A DNA stretch of 42,580 bases from JAADGZ01 sp964596835. GTDB taxonomy: Bacteria > Pseudomonadota > Gammaproteobacteria > UBA6429 > Thiohalophilaceae. Location: contig CAZQVV010000009.1 of assembly GCA_964596835.1 (NCBI GenBank), positions 1-42,580 of the forward strand, in the 5' to 3' direction. The position numbers and the translations under genes were made by a program. Shown here piece by piece: positions 15,475 to 24,092 of the stretch. The stretch's first letter is position 1. Each line of letters opens with the position of its first letter. A model generated the notes under the pieces. That model made no database searches. It was not told the origin of the DNA and was given only the letters and a program-made list of their open reading frames with translations.

Positions 15475-17813
15475 AGAAAACCCTCTGGATCATCGCCTGG
15501 CTGACCGCCATCAGCCTTGCTAGCCCTCTTTTGCATGCCGAAGAAACCCTGCTCCCCGCTGATGAAGCCTATGCTTTCAGCGCCCGTGTGCTGGACGCCA
15601 ACACGATTGACGCCGGTTGGCAGGTGGCCGACGGTTATTATCTCTATCGCAATAAAATCCGTTTCAGTTCCCAGACCCCCGGCATCCGTCTGGGCAAACC
15701 CAAACTTCCCAGAGGAAAAATCAAACAGGACGAATTCTTCGGCAAACTGGAAGTCTTTTACCATAAAGTGCGGGCACAAATCCCCATTATCCGGGAGCCG
15801 GTAAAACCCGGGCAGGCTCCAATTCGTAAATTCACGCTTATCGCCCACTCTCAGGGCTGCGCGGATATCGGCGTCTGTTATCCTCCCCACATACAGAAAA
15901 TCACTCTGACGCTACCTGCGGCGCCCGCCACAAAAGCACGAGCCGGCACGCCGGCACTCCAATCTCTAGCGGCTTTCAGCGGCGGATTAGGCCTTGGTGG
16001 CGGCACGGATGACGGCATACTCGATCCCGATGTGGCTTTTGAGTTTTCAACCGAGCTGGCTAATCCCAACACGCTCATCGCCCGCTGGAACATCGCCCCG
16101 GATCACTATTTATACCGTGATAAATTCAAATTCAGCCTCAAAAATGCCCATGGTGTCAGCCTCGGGCAGGTGAAACTGCCCAAAGGTGACGTCAAGAACG
16201 ATGAATTCTTCGGCCAGATCCAGGTATTCCACAATTACATTGAAGCCCGCATCCCGCTTTTGCGCACCACCCGGGCCGCCACCCCCATCACCCTACATGC
16301 GGTATACCAGGGCTGTGCTGAGAAAACCGGGATCTGTTATCCTCCGATTAAAAAAGATGTTAACTTCGAGCTGCCCACTACCAACCAGCTTGCCAGTCAG
16401 ATCCCGGCTACAGTCAACCCGCAACCCAGCGATACCCAACAACCTCTTAGCAACGTAGAAGAATTCACCCAGGACTTGAGCAACGGCAGTCTGCTGACCG
16501 TCATCCTTACCGCGCTGGGCTTTGGCCTGATGCTGGCCTTTACCGCCTGCATGTACCCGATGATCCCCATTCTCTCCAGTATTATCATCGGCCAGGGTGA
16601 GAAAACCTCCGCAGCCAAAGGCTTGGGCCTTTCCCTGATCTATGTAGGGGCCATGGCCCTCACCTTTGGCGTGATCGGCGCCATCACGGCCAGCGTCGGG
16701 GGAGGGGCAGGAATCCAGGCGCATTTTCAGAGTCCCTGGGTGCTGGTGCCCTTCGCCCTGCTGTTCGTAGTGCTGGCCTTCGCCATGTTCGGTTTTTATA
16801 ACATCCAGGCCCCCAGCTTCATCCAGAGCAGACTCAACCTGTTCAGCAACCGCCAGAAAGGTGGCAGCCTCGTCGGCGTAGCCGTCATGGGCATCCTCTC
16901 TGCCTTGATCATCGGCCCCTGTGGCGGCCCCGTTCTTATCGCCGCCCTGTCCTATGCCGCCGCCAGTGCGGATATGTTTAAGGGCTTTATTGCTCTGTTT
17001 AGCCTCGGGGCTGGCATGGGCTTGCCCCTGCTGATCGTTGGCGCCAGCGGCGGCAAACTGCTGCCCAAAGCCGGCAGCTGGATGAACACGGTTAAGGCCG
17101 TGGCCGGGGTCGTGCTACTCGCCATCGCCATTCTTATGCTGGAACGCATGCCGACCCTGTTCCCACCCAAACTGACCATGATGCTTTGGGCGGCGCTGTT
17201 CATCACCTCGGCCATCTATATGCGGGCGCTGGAACCCCTGGTAACAAATGGCAGCGGCTGGCGTACTTTCTGGAAGGGGCTCGGTGTGGCTTTGCTGCTC
17301 TACGGCGTCATTGTCATGCTGGGCGGCCTCACCGGGGCACAAGATGTCACCCACCCTCTGCATGGCTCCAGCCTGACCCGCGGACAGGCTTCTACCTCGT
17401 CGGGGACCCTATCCGCAGACAACCCGGCGTCGGCACATTTGCCCTTTATCCGCATTAAAACCACGGCCGACCTGGAACGTAAATTAGCGAGCGCCCGCGC
17501 CAACGGCAAATGGGTCATGCTTGATTTCTATGCCGACTGGTGCACTTACTGTAAGGAATACGAAGAATATGTGTTCTCCGACCCTGCTGTGCATGCCGCA
17601 CTAAGCAACTTCGTTCTACTACAGGCAGATGTCACCGCTATGGATGACGAGGATAAGGCATTGATGAAAAATGCCAGTGTTATCCTGCCTCCGGCTATTC
17701 TGTTTTTTGGCCCCAATAGCAAGGAGCAGCGATCACAGCGCGTCGTCGGCATCATGACCGCCGCCGAGTTCCTCGCCCATGTGAAGAAAGTATCATCAAA
17801 AAATGGCGAATAA
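15471..17813 (+). CDS. dsbD: Thiol:disulfide interchange protein DsbD with duplicated alpha domain
   Basis: Carries electrons from cytoplasmic thioredoxin across the inner membrane to periplasmic thiol proteins. At 780 residues it is far longer than E. coli DsbD (565). After a signal peptide (1-23) come two homologous alpha domains in tandem: about 28-150 with C130/C136 (QGCADIGVCYPP) and about 185-302 with C282/C289 (QGCAEKTGICYPP). The 8-helix beta domain follows, with C360 (FTACMYP) and C484 (GPCGGP). A periplasmic thioredoxin gamma domain has C691-T-Y-C694. All redox pairs are intact in both copies. It is coupled to cutA upstream, and the thioredoxin gene starts three bases after its stop. 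Confidence 0.95.
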   Translation: MKKTLWIIAWLTAISLASPLLHAEETLLPADEAYAFSARVLDANTIDAGWQVADGYYLYRNKIRFSSQTPGIRLGKPKLPRGKIKQDEFFGKLEVFYHKVRAQIPIIREPVKPGQAPIRKFTLIAHSQGCADIGVCYPPHIQKITLTLPAAPATKARAGTPALQSLAAFSGGLGLGGGTDDGILDPDVAFEFSTELANPNTLIARWNIAPDHYLYRDKFKFSLKNAHGVSLGQVKLPKGDVKNDEFFGQIQVFHNYIEARIPLLRTTRAATPITLHAVYQGCAEKTGICYPPIKKDVNFELPTTNQLASQIPATVNPQPSDTQQPLSNVEEFTQDLSNGSLLTVILTALGFGLMLAFTACMYPMIPILSSIIIGQGEKTSAAKGLGLSLIYVGAMALTFGVIGAITASVGGGAGIQAHFQSPWVLVPFALLFVVLAFAMFGFYNIQAPSFIQSRLNLFSNRQKGGSLVGVAVMGILSALIIGPCGGPVLIAALSYAAASADMFKGFIALFSLGAGMGLPLLIVGASGGKLLPKAGSWMNTVKAVAGVVLLAIAILMLERMPTLFPPKLTMMLWAALFITSAIYMRALEPLVTNGSGWRTFWKGLGVALLLYGVIVMLGGLTGAQDVTHPLHGSSLTRGQASTSSGTLSADNPASAHLPFIRIKTTADLERKLASARANGKWVMLDFYADWCTYCKEYEEYVFSDPAVHAALSNFVLLQADVTAMDDEDKALMKNASVILPPAILFFGPNSKEQRSQRVVGIMTAAEFLAHVKKVSSKNGE

Positions 17814-17816
17814 ATA

Positions 17817-18368
17817 ATGACTAAATCTTCTCGTATTTTACTCCAGCTCCTGATTATCGCGATCAGTGCAGTGGGCGGATTTTACGCCAGCCACCTTTAC
17901 TTCACGCATGACAGGAAGGCGATTGATGTGGCTGACAACAACCAGACTCAACAGCCACGCCGCCCGGACTTCAGTCTGCCGGATCTGAACGGCAAGCTGC
18001 AGTCCATCAATAACTGGAATGGCAAGGTCATTATGGTCAATTTCTGGGCCAGCTGGTGCCCGCCCTGTCGCCGGGAAATACCCGGACTCATGCGCCTGTA
18101 TAAAAACTATCAGAAGCAGGGCTTTGTCATTCTCGGCGTCGCCCTGGATGATTCCCAAAGTGTTCGGAATTTTGTCGATCCACTGGGGGTTGACTACCCT
18201 GTTTTGCTGGGTGGGAAAAACGGCATCAAGATTTCTAACGCCTATGGTAACGAACTAGGCGCCCTGCCTTTTACCGTCATCATCAACCGGGAGGGTCATA
18301 TTATTCGTGCTCATCCCGGAGAATTAAGTTACAAGCAGGCAGAAGCCCTGATTAAACCACTGCTCTGA
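17817..18368 (+). CDS. TlpA/ResA-type membrane-anchored thioredoxin
   Basis: A 183-residue periplasmic thiol-disulfide oxidoreductase with an N-terminal signal anchor (about 7-28). The thioredoxin fold carries W-C81-P-P-C84 (FWASWCPPCRREIPGL) and the cis-proline loop GALPFTVII. The CPPC motif and AhpC/TSA-like sequence place it with TlpA/ResA reductants, often used for cytochrome c or other periplasmic disulfide reduction. It starts three bases after dsbD, so DsbD is the likely electron donor. The client is unknown. Confidence 0.9.
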   Translation: MTKSSRILLQLLIIAISAVGGFYASHLYFTHDRKAIDVADNNQTQQPRRPDFSLPDLNGKLQSINNWNGKVIMVNFWASWCPPCRREIPGLMRLYKNYQKQGFVILGVALDDSQSVRNFVDPLGVDYPVLLGGKNGIKISNAYGNELGALPFTVIINREGHIIRAHPGELSYKQAEALIKPLL

Positions 18369-18678
18369 ATTCAAGGGACGAGAAACAAGTTACGAGGAAC
18401 GAGGCAAACTGGTATTAATCATTGCATAAGTATTTGCGTGTGTTTTATCCCCTCACTCCATTCCCTGACTTCTATCCCGGTTTTATTGCCGGATTCCGCT
18501 AAAATGCCACCATCTTCGTTGAATAAACGTGAAATCGTCTGGTTCTGGACAAAATTTTACACATGAGGCACAATTGTCAAAATTTTTATTATTTTGCGGC
18601 GAAATACCGTGAATTAACGTCTAAACTCGCTTAACTACAGAAAAACAGCTTCACTAACCGGATACCAGGATACTCAGC
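18369..18678. other. Intergenic region upstream of aroQ
   Basis: About 310 bases without a gene. The first 45 bases hold a repetitive word series (gggacgagaaacaagttacgaggaacgagg in pieces) resembling other intergenic repeats. The right half is AT-rich (ttgtcaaaatttttattattttg, in pieces, near 18573) and probably holds the aroQ-accBC promoter, but no hexamer pair is convincing. Confidence 0.4.
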
Positions 18679-19116
18679 GTGGCAAATCTACTGCTCCTTC
18701 ATGGCCCTAACCTCAATCTGCTTGGCAGCCGGGAACCTGAACACTATGGCGCCGCCACCCTGGATGAAATTAACGATGCCCTCAGAAAACAGGCCGAGGC
18801 AGCGAATCACCGGTTGCGCTGCCTGCAGAGCAACGCCGAACATGAGCTGGTCGAGGCGGTGCATCAAGCGCAACGTGATCATGTCGCCTCTATTATTATC
18901 AATCCGGCGGCGTTCACCCACACCAGCATCGCCCTGCGGGATGCGCTGGCCGCCGTCGAAATACCCTTTATTGAAATACATTTGTCCAACGTCCATGCCC
19001 GCGAATCTTTCCGCCAGCACTCCTATTTTTCGGATCTGGCCGAGGGCGTCATCAGCGGGCTGGGCGCCTATGGCTACACACTTGCACTGCAGGCCACCAT
19101 CAGAAACCTACAGTAG
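18679..19116 (+). CDS. aroQ: Type II 3-dehydroquinate dehydratase AroQ
   Basis: Dehydrates 3-dehydroquinate to 3-dehydroshikimate, third step of the shikimate pathway. The 145-residue dodecameric type II enzyme has LLLHGPNLNLLGSREPEHYG (in pieces, catalytic Tyr loop), INPAAFTHTSIALRDAL with the catalytic His region, and IEIHLSNVHARESFRQHSYFSD. The start is GTG at 18679, with AGGA nine bases upstream; no ATG fits the family N-terminus. It heads an aroQ-accB-accC unit, an arrangement common in gammaproteobacteria. Confidence 0.96.
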   Translation: MANLLLLHGPNLNLLGSREPEHYGAATLDEINDALRKQAEAANHRLRCLQSNAEHELVEAVHQAQRDHVASIIINPAAFTHTSIALRDALAAVEIPFIEIHLSNVHARESFRQHSYFSDLAEGVISGLGAYGYTLALQATIRNLQ

Positions 19117-19148
19117 TCCCCCATGATTTATGCACACAGGTACGTTTA

Positions 19149-19607
19149 ATGGATATTCGAAAAGTCAAAAAACTGATTGAATTACTGGAAGAATCCGGCA
19201 TTGCCGAAATCGAAATTCAGGAAGGCGAGGAATCGGTGCGCATCAGCCGCTATTCCCAGCATGCCCCGGTCGCCGCCCCCCAGCCTATTCCTGCCGTTGC
19301 TCCCGCTCCTGTCGCGATACCGGAACCCGCTGCCACCGCGCCTGCTCTAAATAGTGAGACTGACGCCATTGCGGGTCATGTGGTGAAGTCACCGATGGTA
19401 GGGGTATTTTATCGCGCCCCATCTCCGGGTACCTCCGCTTTTGTTGAGGTCGGCCAATCCGTCAAGACGGGTGAGACCCTGTGCATCATCGAAGCAATGA
19501 AGCTGCTCAACCAGATCGAGGCCGACAAAGCCGGCATTATCAAGGCTATCCTGGTCGAGAACGGACAACCGGTGGAATATGACCAACCCCTGTTCGTGAT
19601 TGAATAA
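19149..19607 (+). CDS. accB: Biotin carboxyl carrier protein of acetyl-CoA carboxylase
   Basis: A 152-residue carrier that shuttles carboxybiotin between AccC and the AccAD transferase in fatty acid synthesis. The N-terminal helix MDIRKVKKLIELLEESG is followed by a Pro/Ala linker (about 39-67). The biotinyl domain has the biotinylation site E-A-M-K118-L. Spaced 32 bases after aroQ and 92 bases before accC. Confidence 0.97.
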   Translation: MDIRKVKKLIELLEESGIAEIEIQEGEESVRISRYSQHAPVAAPQPIPAVAPAPVAIPEPAATAPALNSETDAIAGHVVKSPMVGVFYRAPSPGTSAFVEVGQSVKTGETLCIIEAMKLLNQIEADKAGIIKAILVENGQPVEYDQPLFVIE

Positions 19608-19699
19608 ACGAATAGCATGACTACTCTCCACACGGTGAACACAGAGCGGCGCGGGTGAATCGCACCGGGTATTAATAAAACATGACAAGATCAAACCTA

Positions 19700-21055
19700 A
19701 TGCTTGATAAAATTCTGATTGCCAATCGCGGAGAAATCGCCCTGCGTATACTGCGAGCCTGCCGCGAACTGGGTATAAAAACCGTTGCCGTCCATTCTGA
19801 TGCCGACCGCGATCTCAAACATGTGCGCCTGGCTGATGAGTCGGTTTGCATCGGCCCGGCTTCCTCACTCGACAGTTACCTGAACGTACCCGCCGTGATC
19901 AGCGCCGCCGAAGTCACGGACACGGTCGGCATCCATCCCGGCTACGGTTTCCTTGCCGAAAATGCCGACTTTGCGGAACGAGTGATAGAAAGCGGTTTTA
20001 TTTTCATCGGTCCCAAACCCGAAACCATCCGCATGATGGGTGACAAGGTCGCCGCCATCAAAGCCATGAAAGCGGCGGGGGTGCCTACGGTACCCGGCTC
20101 CGATGGCCCGCTTGGTGAGAATGATGAAACCAATATCAAAATCGCACGCGGGATCGGTTATCCGATCATCATTAAAGCGGCGGGCGGCGGCGGTGGGCGC
20201 GGCATGCGCGTGGTGCATGCTGAACCCGCTCTGCTCAACGCCATATTACTGACCCGAGCCGAAGCGGGAGCCACCTTTAATAATGATGTGGTGTACATGG
20301 AAAAATTCCTTGGCAACCCGCGCCACATCGAAATCCAGGTGCTGTCCGATGAACATGGCAACGCCATTCACCTGGCTGAACGCGACTGCTCTATGCAGCG
20401 CCGGCACCAGAAGGTTATTGAGGAAGCCCCCGCACCGGGCATCACCGAAGCCATGCGCAACAAGATTGGCGAACGCTGTGCTCAGGCCTGCCGCGACATT
20501 GGTTACCAGGGCGCCGGCACCTTTGAGTTTCTGTATGAAGATGATGAATTCTATTTCATCGAAATGAATACCCGCATACAGGTAGAACACCCCGTCACGG
20601 AAATGATCACAGGCGTTGACATTGTCAAGGAACAACTGCGCATCGCCTCCGGTCTGGAACTGGCCTACCACCAGGACGACATCAAGGTACAGGGGCACGC
20701 GATAGAATGCCGCATCAATGCCGAAAACCCGGAAAATTTTATGCCTTCACCCGGCACTATCACTGCCTACCATGCTCCCGGCGGTCCCGGCGTACGCGTA
20801 GACAGCCACATCTACAACGGCTACAAGGTACCCCCCTATTATGATTCGATGATAGGCAAACTGATCTGTCACGGTGAAAACCGCGACGTCGCCATCGCCC
20901 GCATGCGCGGCGCGTTAAGTGAAGTCGTGATCGAAGGTATCAAGACCAACATCCCCCTGCAGGCAGAATTAATCCGCGACGCCGCCTTCCAGTCCGGCGG
21001 CACTAACATTCATTATCTGGAAAAAAAACTGGAAGAACGGCAGAAAAAAAGCTAA
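19700..21055 (+). CDS. accC: Biotin carboxylase AccC
   Basis: Carboxylates biotin on AccB using ATP and bicarbonate. The 451-residue ATP-grasp enzyme has IHPGYGFLAENA, the glycine-rich ATP loop GGGGGRGMR, ERDCSMQRRHQK, and EMNTRIQVEHPVTE with catalytic residues. ATG 19700 (MLDKILIANRGEIALRIL) matches the family start; an in-frame ATG at 19682 would add six residues. Neither has a strong ribosome site, which may reflect coupling to accB. Confidence 0.97.
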   Translation: MLDKILIANRGEIALRILRACRELGIKTVAVHSDADRDLKHVRLADESVCIGPASSLDSYLNVPAVISAAEVTDTVGIHPGYGFLAENADFAERVIESGFIFIGPKPETIRMMGDKVAAIKAMKAAGVPTVPGSDGPLGENDETNIKIARGIGYPIIIKAAGGGGGRGMRVVHAEPALLNAILLTRAEAGATFNNDVVYMEKFLGNPRHIEIQVLSDEHGNAIHLAERDCSMQRRHQKVIEEAPAPGITEAMRNKIGERCAQACRDIGYQGAGTFEFLYEDDEFYFIEMNTRIQVEHPVTEMITGVDIVKEQLRIASGLELAYHQDDIKVQGHAIECRINAENPENFMPSPGTITAYHAPGGPGVRVDSHIYNGYKVPPYYDSMIGKLICHGENRDVAIARMRGALSEVVIEGIKTNIPLQAELIRDAAFQSGGTNIHYLEKKLEERQKKS

Positions 21056-21073
21056 ATCCCTTTGAGTACATCC

Positions 21074-21240
21074 GTTCGCCCTGAGCTTGTCAAAGGGTGT
21101 AGCCACGTAGCTCGAAAGATGTGCTGAATGAATCTAAGCGTATCGATCACGTACTATTTCTCGTTCCAGCATGGGGATGCATACCGGAATCATCTCATCG
21201 ATCGAGGTATGGGTTCCCACGCAGAAGCATGGGAACCCAT
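21074..21240. repeat. Two dispersed repeats after accC
   Basis: The gap between accC and the convergent DUF255 gene holds one copy of the ttcgccctgagcttgtc repeat (21074-21097). It also holds a hairpin of the ttcccacgc/gcatgggaa family (arms 21209-21222 and 21227-21240, 13 of 14 positions pairing, 4-base loop). These could also act as a barrier between the converging transcripts. Short reading frames here are spurious. Confidence 0.7.
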
Positions 21241-21267
21241 GACATTCCAAATTCAGATTAATCTCTT

Positions 21268-23229
21268 TCAATTCGCCAGCATCATAGCGGTGGCGGCAGG
21301 ATTAGCATTAATAACAGCGGCAAAGGCGTGACGGATTCTTTGCGTCTTTTGAAGATAATGAGCACGCTCTGTTTTACCGCTGGATAACCGTGATAAAGCT
21401 TTCATATTCGCCATTACAATCGCATTAGCGGCTGGCAACGCGCCATCGTAAGCACTTTTTGAACGAAACAATATATTCGCATCGGTCTTTGAGGCTTCAT
21501 AATAGGCACCATCTTTTTTATCCAGAAACAGAGCATCCTGTTTTTGTGTCAGCTGTTCTGCACGTTGTAACCATTTGGCATCATGATTCACTTTGTAAAT
21601 TTCAAGAAAGCCCTTTATCAGCCATGCATAATCATTTAGGGCAGCCGCTACGCCTGCCTTTCCATCACGATAACGCCGGTATAAGTTACCTGTCCTTTTA
21701 TTGCGCAGATTTTGGTAGATGAAATTTGCTGTAGCGGTGGCTTTCAGCAAAAACGGCGCTTTGTCTTCCGGAAAAATTCCTGCCGCTCGCGCATAAGCGC
21801 TAATCATCATGCCATTCCAGGCTGTAATGATTTTATCATCGATGTGCGGACGAGGCCTCAACGCTCTAACCGCATTGAGTTTTAATCTGGCTGAATACAA
21901 TAAAATCTGCTGATGTTCGCTTAGTTTTTTATCACGGAATGATTCTTCGATAGACAAAATATTGGCTTTTCCAAATTCACCCCGCGGGTCAGAAGCAATA
22001 TTACCGTCAGCGGAAATAGCATAATAATCATGAATAAAGGCAAACTCTTCTTTATTCAGCACTTTTTTTAATTCTGCCTGTGTCCATAAATAATAGGCGC
22101 CCTCCGCCTTTTCACCCGGTTTATCCGGGCGTTCGCTGTCAGCATCAAGGGCGGAATAAAACCCACCTTGAGGTGATTGCATTTCTCTTGCAGCAAAACC
22201 TAATGTTTCAGTTACTACCTGCTGATAACGGGGTTTTGGTTCAACCGTATAAAAATTCATATACGCCAACGTCATCAATGCCTGACTGTATAACATTTTT
22301 TCAAAATGTGGCACCTGCCAGCCCTCATCCACCGAGTAGCGATGAAAACCACCGCCAACCTGATCATAAAATCCGCCGGCCGCCATTGCATTCAGAGTCA
22401 GACTCATCATTTTTTTAGCCGTTTTTGAAAATTGATTATTTGCTTTTGCCTGACGAATTAGAAAAGCAAATATTCCGGGTTTTGGAAATTTCGGCGCCAC
22501 GCCAAACCCCCCCATTTCATCATCAAATTGAGAACGGATCTCCTGCATCGCTTTGCTGTTAACATCGGCCTTAACGCTTACATCCTCACTGGTTTCTTTT
22601 GCCATCTGTCTTATTCGGGCAGTCACCAGTGTCGCAACCTTATTGATGCGCTTCGGGTCATTGTGCCAGAGTTTATTTATTTTCTTCAATATATCCAGTA
22701 AACCGGTATGTTGTCCGGTAGAAAACGGCGGGTAATAGGTCGCCGCATGAAATGGACGTAACTGATGATCGACAAAAACCGTCATTGGCCAACCGCCACT
22801 ACCATTTATTAACTCTGTCGCAGACATATAAACCGCGTCAATATCCGGTCGCTCTTCGCGATCAACTTCAATTGAAATGAAATGTTTATTGAGATAGCGG
22901 GCAATGATTTTATTTTCAAACGACTCATGTTCCATCACATGACACCAGTGGCAGGTGGAATAACCGATAGAAAGAAAAATTGGTTTATTCTCTTTTTTCG
23001 CCCGCGCAAAAGCCTCTTTCCCCCAGGGATACCAGTTCACCGGATTGTAGGCATGTTGTAATAAATAAGGACTGCTTTGACCAATTAAATGATTCGGCTT
23101 CCGGCCCAGCTTTTTTTGTTGCTGTAAATAATTTTCAACCGTATTCTGTTTGATACTGGCGGTTGCCTGAAAAAAGAAAAGCGGTAAAAAAGTGAAACAA
23201 ATCAGTAAAACTTTCAGGGGTTTTTTCAT
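21268..23229 (-). CDS. DUF255 / YyaL family thioredoxin-fold protein (secreted form)
   Basis: A 653-residue protein of the family that includes bacterial YyaL and human SPATA20. The N-terminus MKKPLKVLLICFTFLPLFFF...ATA (in pieces) is a signal peptide, so this version should be periplasmic. The thioredoxin-like domain has LLQHAYNPVNWYPWG and C93-H-W-C96 (GYSTCHWCHVMEHESFE). The rest is the (alpha/alpha)6-barrel-like region (FPKPGIFAFLIRQA, QVGGGFHRYSVDEGWQVPHFEKMLYSQA, ITAWNGMMISAYARA, in pieces). Molecular function is unknown in the family. Base composition is more AT-rich than the genes to the left. It lies 66 bases downstream of uppP on the same strand. Confidence 0.85.
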   Translation of the reverse strand: MKKPLKVLLICFTFLPLFFFQATASIKQNTVENYLQQQKKLGRKPNHLIGQSSPYLLQHAYNPVNWYPWGKEAFARAKKENKPIFLSIGYSTCHWCHVMEHESFENKIIARYLNKHFISIEVDREERPDIDAVYMSATELINGSGGWPMTVFVDHQLRPFHAATYYPPFSTGQHTGLLDILKKINKLWHNDPKRINKVATLVTARIRQMAKETSEDVSVKADVNSKAMQEIRSQFDDEMGGFGVAPKFPKPGIFAFLIRQAKANNQFSKTAKKMMSLTLNAMAAGGFYDQVGGGFHRYSVDEGWQVPHFEKMLYSQALMTLAYMNFYTVEPKPRYQQVVTETLGFAAREMQSPQGGFYSALDADSERPDKPGEKAEGAYYLWTQAELKKVLNKEEFAFIHDYYAISADGNIASDPRGEFGKANILSIEESFRDKKLSEHQQILLYSARLKLNAVRALRPRPHIDDKIITAWNGMMISAYARAAGIFPEDKAPFLLKATATANFIYQNLRNKRTGNLYRRYRDGKAGVAAALNDYAWLIKGFLEIYKVNHDAKWLQRAEQLTQKQDALFLDKKDGAYYEASKTDANILFRSKSAYDGALPAANAIVMANMKALSRLSSGKTERAHYLQKTQRIRHAFAAVINANPAATAMMLAN

Positions 23230-23295
23230 GATAAATCCTTCACCCTCATAAATTTATTGCCAACGGCCGAGCACTTTTATGCTCTATCGAGGGAT

Positions 23296-24072
23296 CTAAA
23301 TTGGATTAAACCATAAAAGTAAAATCGCACCAAAAAGTATCCGATAAATGCCAAAGGGTACAAATGTGGATTTTTCCAAAAAGACCAGGAATAATTTTAT
23401 CGTTAGATATGCCACTATAAACGCCACAACAAACCCAATCCCTAATATCATAAGGTTTGCATCATTGAACTCATGATAATGTTTCAGCAAATCGTAAGCT
23501 GTAACGGCACTCATTACCGGAAACGCGAGTAAAAAACTAAACTCTGCACTGGCCTTGCGGCTTAGCCCAACCAGTAAAGCCCCTATAATGGTCGAACCCG
23601 CTCTGCTCGTTCCGGGAATAAGCGCAAAGACTTGAGCAAAGCCTATCCATAAAGATTGCTTAAACGTTACTTTTTCAACATCATCGATTAGATTGGCTTC
23701 ATTAGGAATAAAAAACCTCTCAACCAGCAGAAAGATAATGCCACCCACGATAAACATGATGGCGACTATCCGGATGCTAAAAAGTTCTTTTATTTGATGA
23801 GAAAAAACAAAGCCTACCACTCCAATCGGGATAAAAGCCAGAATGACTTTTTTCCATAAATCTATCTTTTGCAGCGTAAATTTATCTCTATAATTAAAAA
23901 ATACCGCTAAAATAGCTGCAAATTGAATGATGACTTCATACGCTTTGGTGACGCTTGTTTGTTCTATCCCCAAAAATTGGCTGGCAACAATCATATGTCC
24001 GGTTGAAGAGATGGGTAAAAACTCTGTAAAACCTTCTATAATGCCTAATATTATTGAGTCAAATACAGTCAT
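23296..24072 (-). CDS. uppP: Undecaprenyl-diphosphatase UppP (BacA)
   Basis: Integral membrane phosphatase that recycles undecaprenyl diphosphate to the monophosphate carrier used for peptidoglycan and O-antigen. The 258-residue protein has the motifs EGFTEFLPISSTGHM and PGTSRAGSTIIGALLVGLSRKASAEFSFLLA (in pieces) containing the conserved Glu/His/Arg/Ser residues. About eight membrane segments. The coding sequence is strikingly AT-rich compared with the flanking ABC genes. The protein reads like the short UppP of campylobacterota, suggesting acquisition. It starts 20 bases after the ABC ATPase gene. Confidence 0.94.
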   Translation of the reverse strand: MTVFDSIILGIIEGFTEFLPISSTGHMIVASQFLGIEQTSVTKAYEVIIQFAAILAVFFNYRDKFTLQKIDLWKKVILAFIPIGVVGFVFSHQIKELFSIRIVAIMFIVGGIIFLLVERFFIPNEANLIDDVEKVTFKQSLWIGFAQVFALIPGTSRAGSTIIGALLVGLSRKASAEFSFLLAFPVMSAVTAYDLLKHYHEFNDANLMILGIGFVVAFIVAYLTIKLFLVFLEKSTFVPFGIYRILFGAILLLWFNPI

Positions 24073-24092
24073 ATTGATCCTTTGAATTCAGG

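Noticed and set aside
21128..21331. Short plus-strand frame after accC
   Set aside because: Runs through dispersed repeats and into the convergent DUF255 gene; no protein features.
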